Source: an uncultured Roseovarius sp.
GTDB taxonomy: Bacteria; Pseudomonadota; Alphaproteobacteria; Rhodobacterales; Rhodobacteraceae
DNA: 64,000 nucleotides
Assembly: GCA_947496175.1 (NCBI GenBank)
Contig: CANMBU010000001.1
Coordinates: 248,001-312,000 of the forward strand
Reading direction: 5' to 3'
A program made the position numbers and the translations under genes. Of this stretch, positions 62,173 through 64,000 are shown one piece after another. Numbering within the stretch: position 1 is the first letter of the stretch; every line of letters starts with the position of its first letter. The notes below the pieces were generated by a model. The model worked only from the letters and a program-made list of their open reading frames with translations. It made no database searches and was not told the DNA's origin.

Positions 62173-63564
62173 TCAGCCGTTGGTGGGCCAAACGCGATGT
62201 TCATCGTCAACAACGAAAAAATGCGCATGGCGTCCTCTATCCCGATGCGCGCGCAAATGGGGATGATCTGGCGGCAGATCAGGATGATCATGAGGCACCA
62301 CATCGGACGTGCCGGATGGCCAGACGCGAAGCGCCAGCACTGCAGCGACCAAAGCAATCGCGGCCAACACTAGCAACGCTGAACTCAACCCCCAAACCAC
62401 ACCTGCCCAGCCTGCCAAGGGATAAGTGATCAGCCAGCACGCATGGCTCAGCGCAAATTGCGCGGCGAAAACGGCAGGGCGATCTTCGGCATGGGTCGAG
62501 CGGCGTAGAAGTCGGCCCGATGGCGTCAGCACAGCGGAATAGAGCGCCCCAAGAGCAGCCCAGCCGATAAGGAGCCATGTCCATGTCAGACCCGCGCTGA
62601 TCAATAGTCCCAGCGCAACTGCAATCCCCACCAAACCAAAAGCACCGATGATCATGACCGGGCGATCCGGCACCTTGTCCAGCACACGCGGCAGAACCAG
62701 CGCCATTGCCATGGACCCCGCGCCATACGCAGCCAAAGCCAGCGCCAGGTCCTTTTCATTCCCGCCCATGAAGCTGCGCACCAATACAACAGTGTTCACG
62801 AGGACAAACGCACTTGTGGCCGCTGCCGCCATGTTCAACGCCAACAGTCCCCGCAGTCTGGGCGTGGCGAGGTATATGCGAATGCCGCGTGTAAGACGTT
62901 CAGATAACGGTCGTTGTGTTTTTCTACCCTGCGCCGAAGGTACTTGCGCACGCCAAATCAGAAGTGCGGAAAAGACAAATCCAGCAACCGTTCCAAGAAA
63001 GAGCCAATTGTAACTCATCACAGTTAAAAGCAAGCCAGCCAGGGCCGGGCTGGCCAGGTTTTCAATGTCGTAAGCCAAACGTGAGAGCGACAACGCGCGG
63101 GTGTATTCAGCCTCATCGGGTAAAATATCAGGTATGGCCGCCTGAAATGCAGGCGTAAACGTCGCTGATGCGGCTTGAAGCACGAAGATGAGCGCGTAGA
63201 TCTGCCAGATTTCGGTGACAAATGGCAGGCAAAGGGCAACACCGGCGCGGATCAGATCCGCAGTGACCAAAACCACGCGGCGCGGCAGGTATTGAACAAG
63301 CGCCTGCGCGACCGGTGACAAGCCGACATAGGCCACCATCTTGATGGTCAGTGCGGTGCCCAGGACAGCCCCAGCGCGTCCCTCCGCCAGATCATAGGCC
63401 AAGAGGCCCAACGCAACGGTCAAAAGCCCTGTTCCCAAAAGGGCCACAACCTGCGCGGAAAACAGCGCGGCGAAGGTTGGATGTCGCAAAACTTGTATCA
63501 CGCTGTGAAACCCAAAACTGGCAACCTTCTGAGACAAATCTGTTAGTGTGGATACACCATCCAA
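62173..63564 (-). CDS. MFS exporter (EntS-like group)
   Basis: A 463-residue polytopic carrier with about 12 helices. The N-terminal VLRHPTFAALFSAQVVALLGTGLL and the central loop KTQRPLSERLTRGIRIYL fit the EntS/MFS_3 group of small-molecule exporters. The last 40 residues form a histidine- and aspartate-rich cytosolic tail (VPHDHPDLPPDHPH), which could bind metal. The start is uncertain: the open frame begins with TTG at 63564 without a clear ribosome-binding site and overlaps the DUF1801 gene by 22 bp. Confidence 0.8.
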   Translation of the reverse strand: MDGVSTLTDLSQKVASFGFHSVIQVLRHPTFAALFSAQVVALLGTGLLTVALGLLAYDLAEGRAGAVLGTALTIKMVAYVGLSPVAQALVQYLPRRVVLVTADLIRAGVALCLPFVTEIWQIYALIFVLQAASATFTPAFQAAIPDILPDEAEYTRALSLSRLAYDIENLASPALAGLLLTVMSYNWLFLGTVAGFVFSALLIWRAQVPSAQGRKTQRPLSERLTRGIRIYLATPRLRGLLALNMAAAATSAFVLVNTVVLVRSFMGGNEKDLALALAAYGAGSMAMALVLPRVLDKVPDRPVMIIGAFGLVGIAVALGLLISAGLTWTWLLIGWAALGALYSAVLTPSGRLLRRSTHAEDRPAVFAAQFALSHACWLITYPLAGWAGVVWGLSSALLVLAAIALVAAVLALRVWPSGTSDVVPHDHPDLPPDHPHLRAHRDRGRHAHFFVVDDEHRVWPTNG

Positions 63565-63971
63565 CGGGAGGCTAGGTCTTTAAGACCCGCACGAACCAGG
63601 TCGGCCAACACATCCATATCCACATCATCCAACTTGTTGATGTATAGACAAGACTTGCCAAGTCTGTGTTTTCCCAATCTACCCAGAATGTCCCCAAAAT
63701 CCGCATATCCCGGCATGATGTAGAGGCTCAGCGCAGATTTACGTGGGCTGAAACCGGTTGCCAGAAAGTCGCCTTCACGCCCCGAGGCATAGACATAGTG
63801 ATACCGCCCATAGCCCACGATGGAAGCACCCCACATAACAGGTTGATATGATGTGACATCTTGAAAGAATGACAGAAGCGTTCTTGCATCCTCGCGGCGG
63901 CGCCCGTTTTCAATACTGTTTACAAAATCCGAGGCAGAGAGAGATGTGGCGCGGGTCTTGTTTACAGTCAT
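63543..63971 (-). CDS. DUF1801 domain protein
   Basis: A 142-residue protein with DUF1801 features: ASDFVNSIENGRRREDARTL, then MWGASIVGYGRYHYVY and ALSLYIMPGYADFGDIL. The fold is a small alpha/beta domain of unknown function. The ATG at 63971 is the likely start; an ATG nine codons further upstream lies near the window edge. Same strand as the MFS gene, which it precedes and overlaps. Confidence 0.82.
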   Translation of the reverse strand: MTVNKTRATSLSASDFVNSIENGRRREDARTLLSFFQDVTSYQPVMWGASIVGYGRYHYVYASGREGDFLATGFSPRKSALSLYIMPGYADFGDILGRLGKHRLGKSCLYINKLDDVDMDVLADLVRAGLKDLASRWMVYPH

Positions 63972-64000
63972 CGGCGAAACCTGGCCACTGGAAGTCACTT

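Overview
The window reads as chromosomal DNA of a marine alphaproteobacterium of the Rhodobacterales (Roseobacter group). The basis is moderately high GC, dense gene packing with many 4-bp stop/start overlaps, and family-typical genes: a phosphatidylcholine synthase, a DUF484-xerC pair, a short RNase E/G in an infA-maf-rng-yacG operon, and a glycine-riboswitch gcvTHP operon. Genus and species are not claimed. I see no prophage, plasmid functions, CRISPR array, transposase or known defence system; nearly everything is core or shell genome.

Layout. 1-1340: ruvC-ruvA-ruvB (minus; ruvB runs off the left edge). 1.6-7.0 kb: a DUF1127 gene, a membrane protein, prmA, an MFS carrier and priA. 7.0-9.7 kb: talC, DUF484 gene and xerC. 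9.8-15.5 kb: secreted P460-type cytochrome, pcs, then a minus-strand run (ogt, OmpA-like, CMD peroxidase-like, GNAT, cinA-like) divergent from sfsA. 15.5-21.9 kb: map, benE, DUF3253 gene, ileS and a GST. 22-26.8 kb: secreted protein, PPOX flavoprotein, truncated haemoglobin, then ycjX-GNAT-ycjF with 4-bp overlaps. 26.9-30.1 kb: truA, tRNA-Arg, tRNA-Phe, yacG, rng, maf, infA. 30.2-34.2 kb: nitrilase-family gene, glycosyltransferase, and a metR/metF divergon. 34.2-41.7 kb: DUF2235 hydrolase, orphan molybdenum hydroxylase large subunit, ODC-like decarboxylase divergent from an Lrp regulator, PBP4-type dacB and nadD. 41.8-50.5 kb: GGDEF-EAL protein, lipoprotein hydrolase, CAP-domain protein, ettA, small genes, L,D-transpeptidase and cold-shock protein. 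50.5-55.4 kb: tesA divergent from an ybbA-ybbP ABC pair, then an inositol-phosphatase-type gene. 55.4-60.1 kb: gcvP, gcvH, gcvT with a tandem glycine riboswitch. 60.2-64 kb: a gamma-glutamylcyclotransferase-like gene, gltX, an MFS exporter and a DUF1801 gene.

The most interesting layer is small repeated DNA rather than a new gene system. (1) A GC-rich composite palindrome near ileS also occurs in frame inside ileS, adds about 20 residues beside the editing domain, forms the priA leader, and resembles the first hairpin of the second glycine aptamer. (2) A repeat of about 115 bp with TAAAGCGTTTCGC-type ends has two full-length or near-full copies and one mini copy; five neighbouring genes have their UAA stop inside or at the edge of a copy. 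(3) Two separate intergenic regions carry 11-bp iterated TACCGACGTGA-type units with a shared flank. (4) A 137-bp inverted-repeat segment lies between talC and the DUF484 gene. All are visible in the sequence; their functions are inferred. No sequence search or folding program was run.
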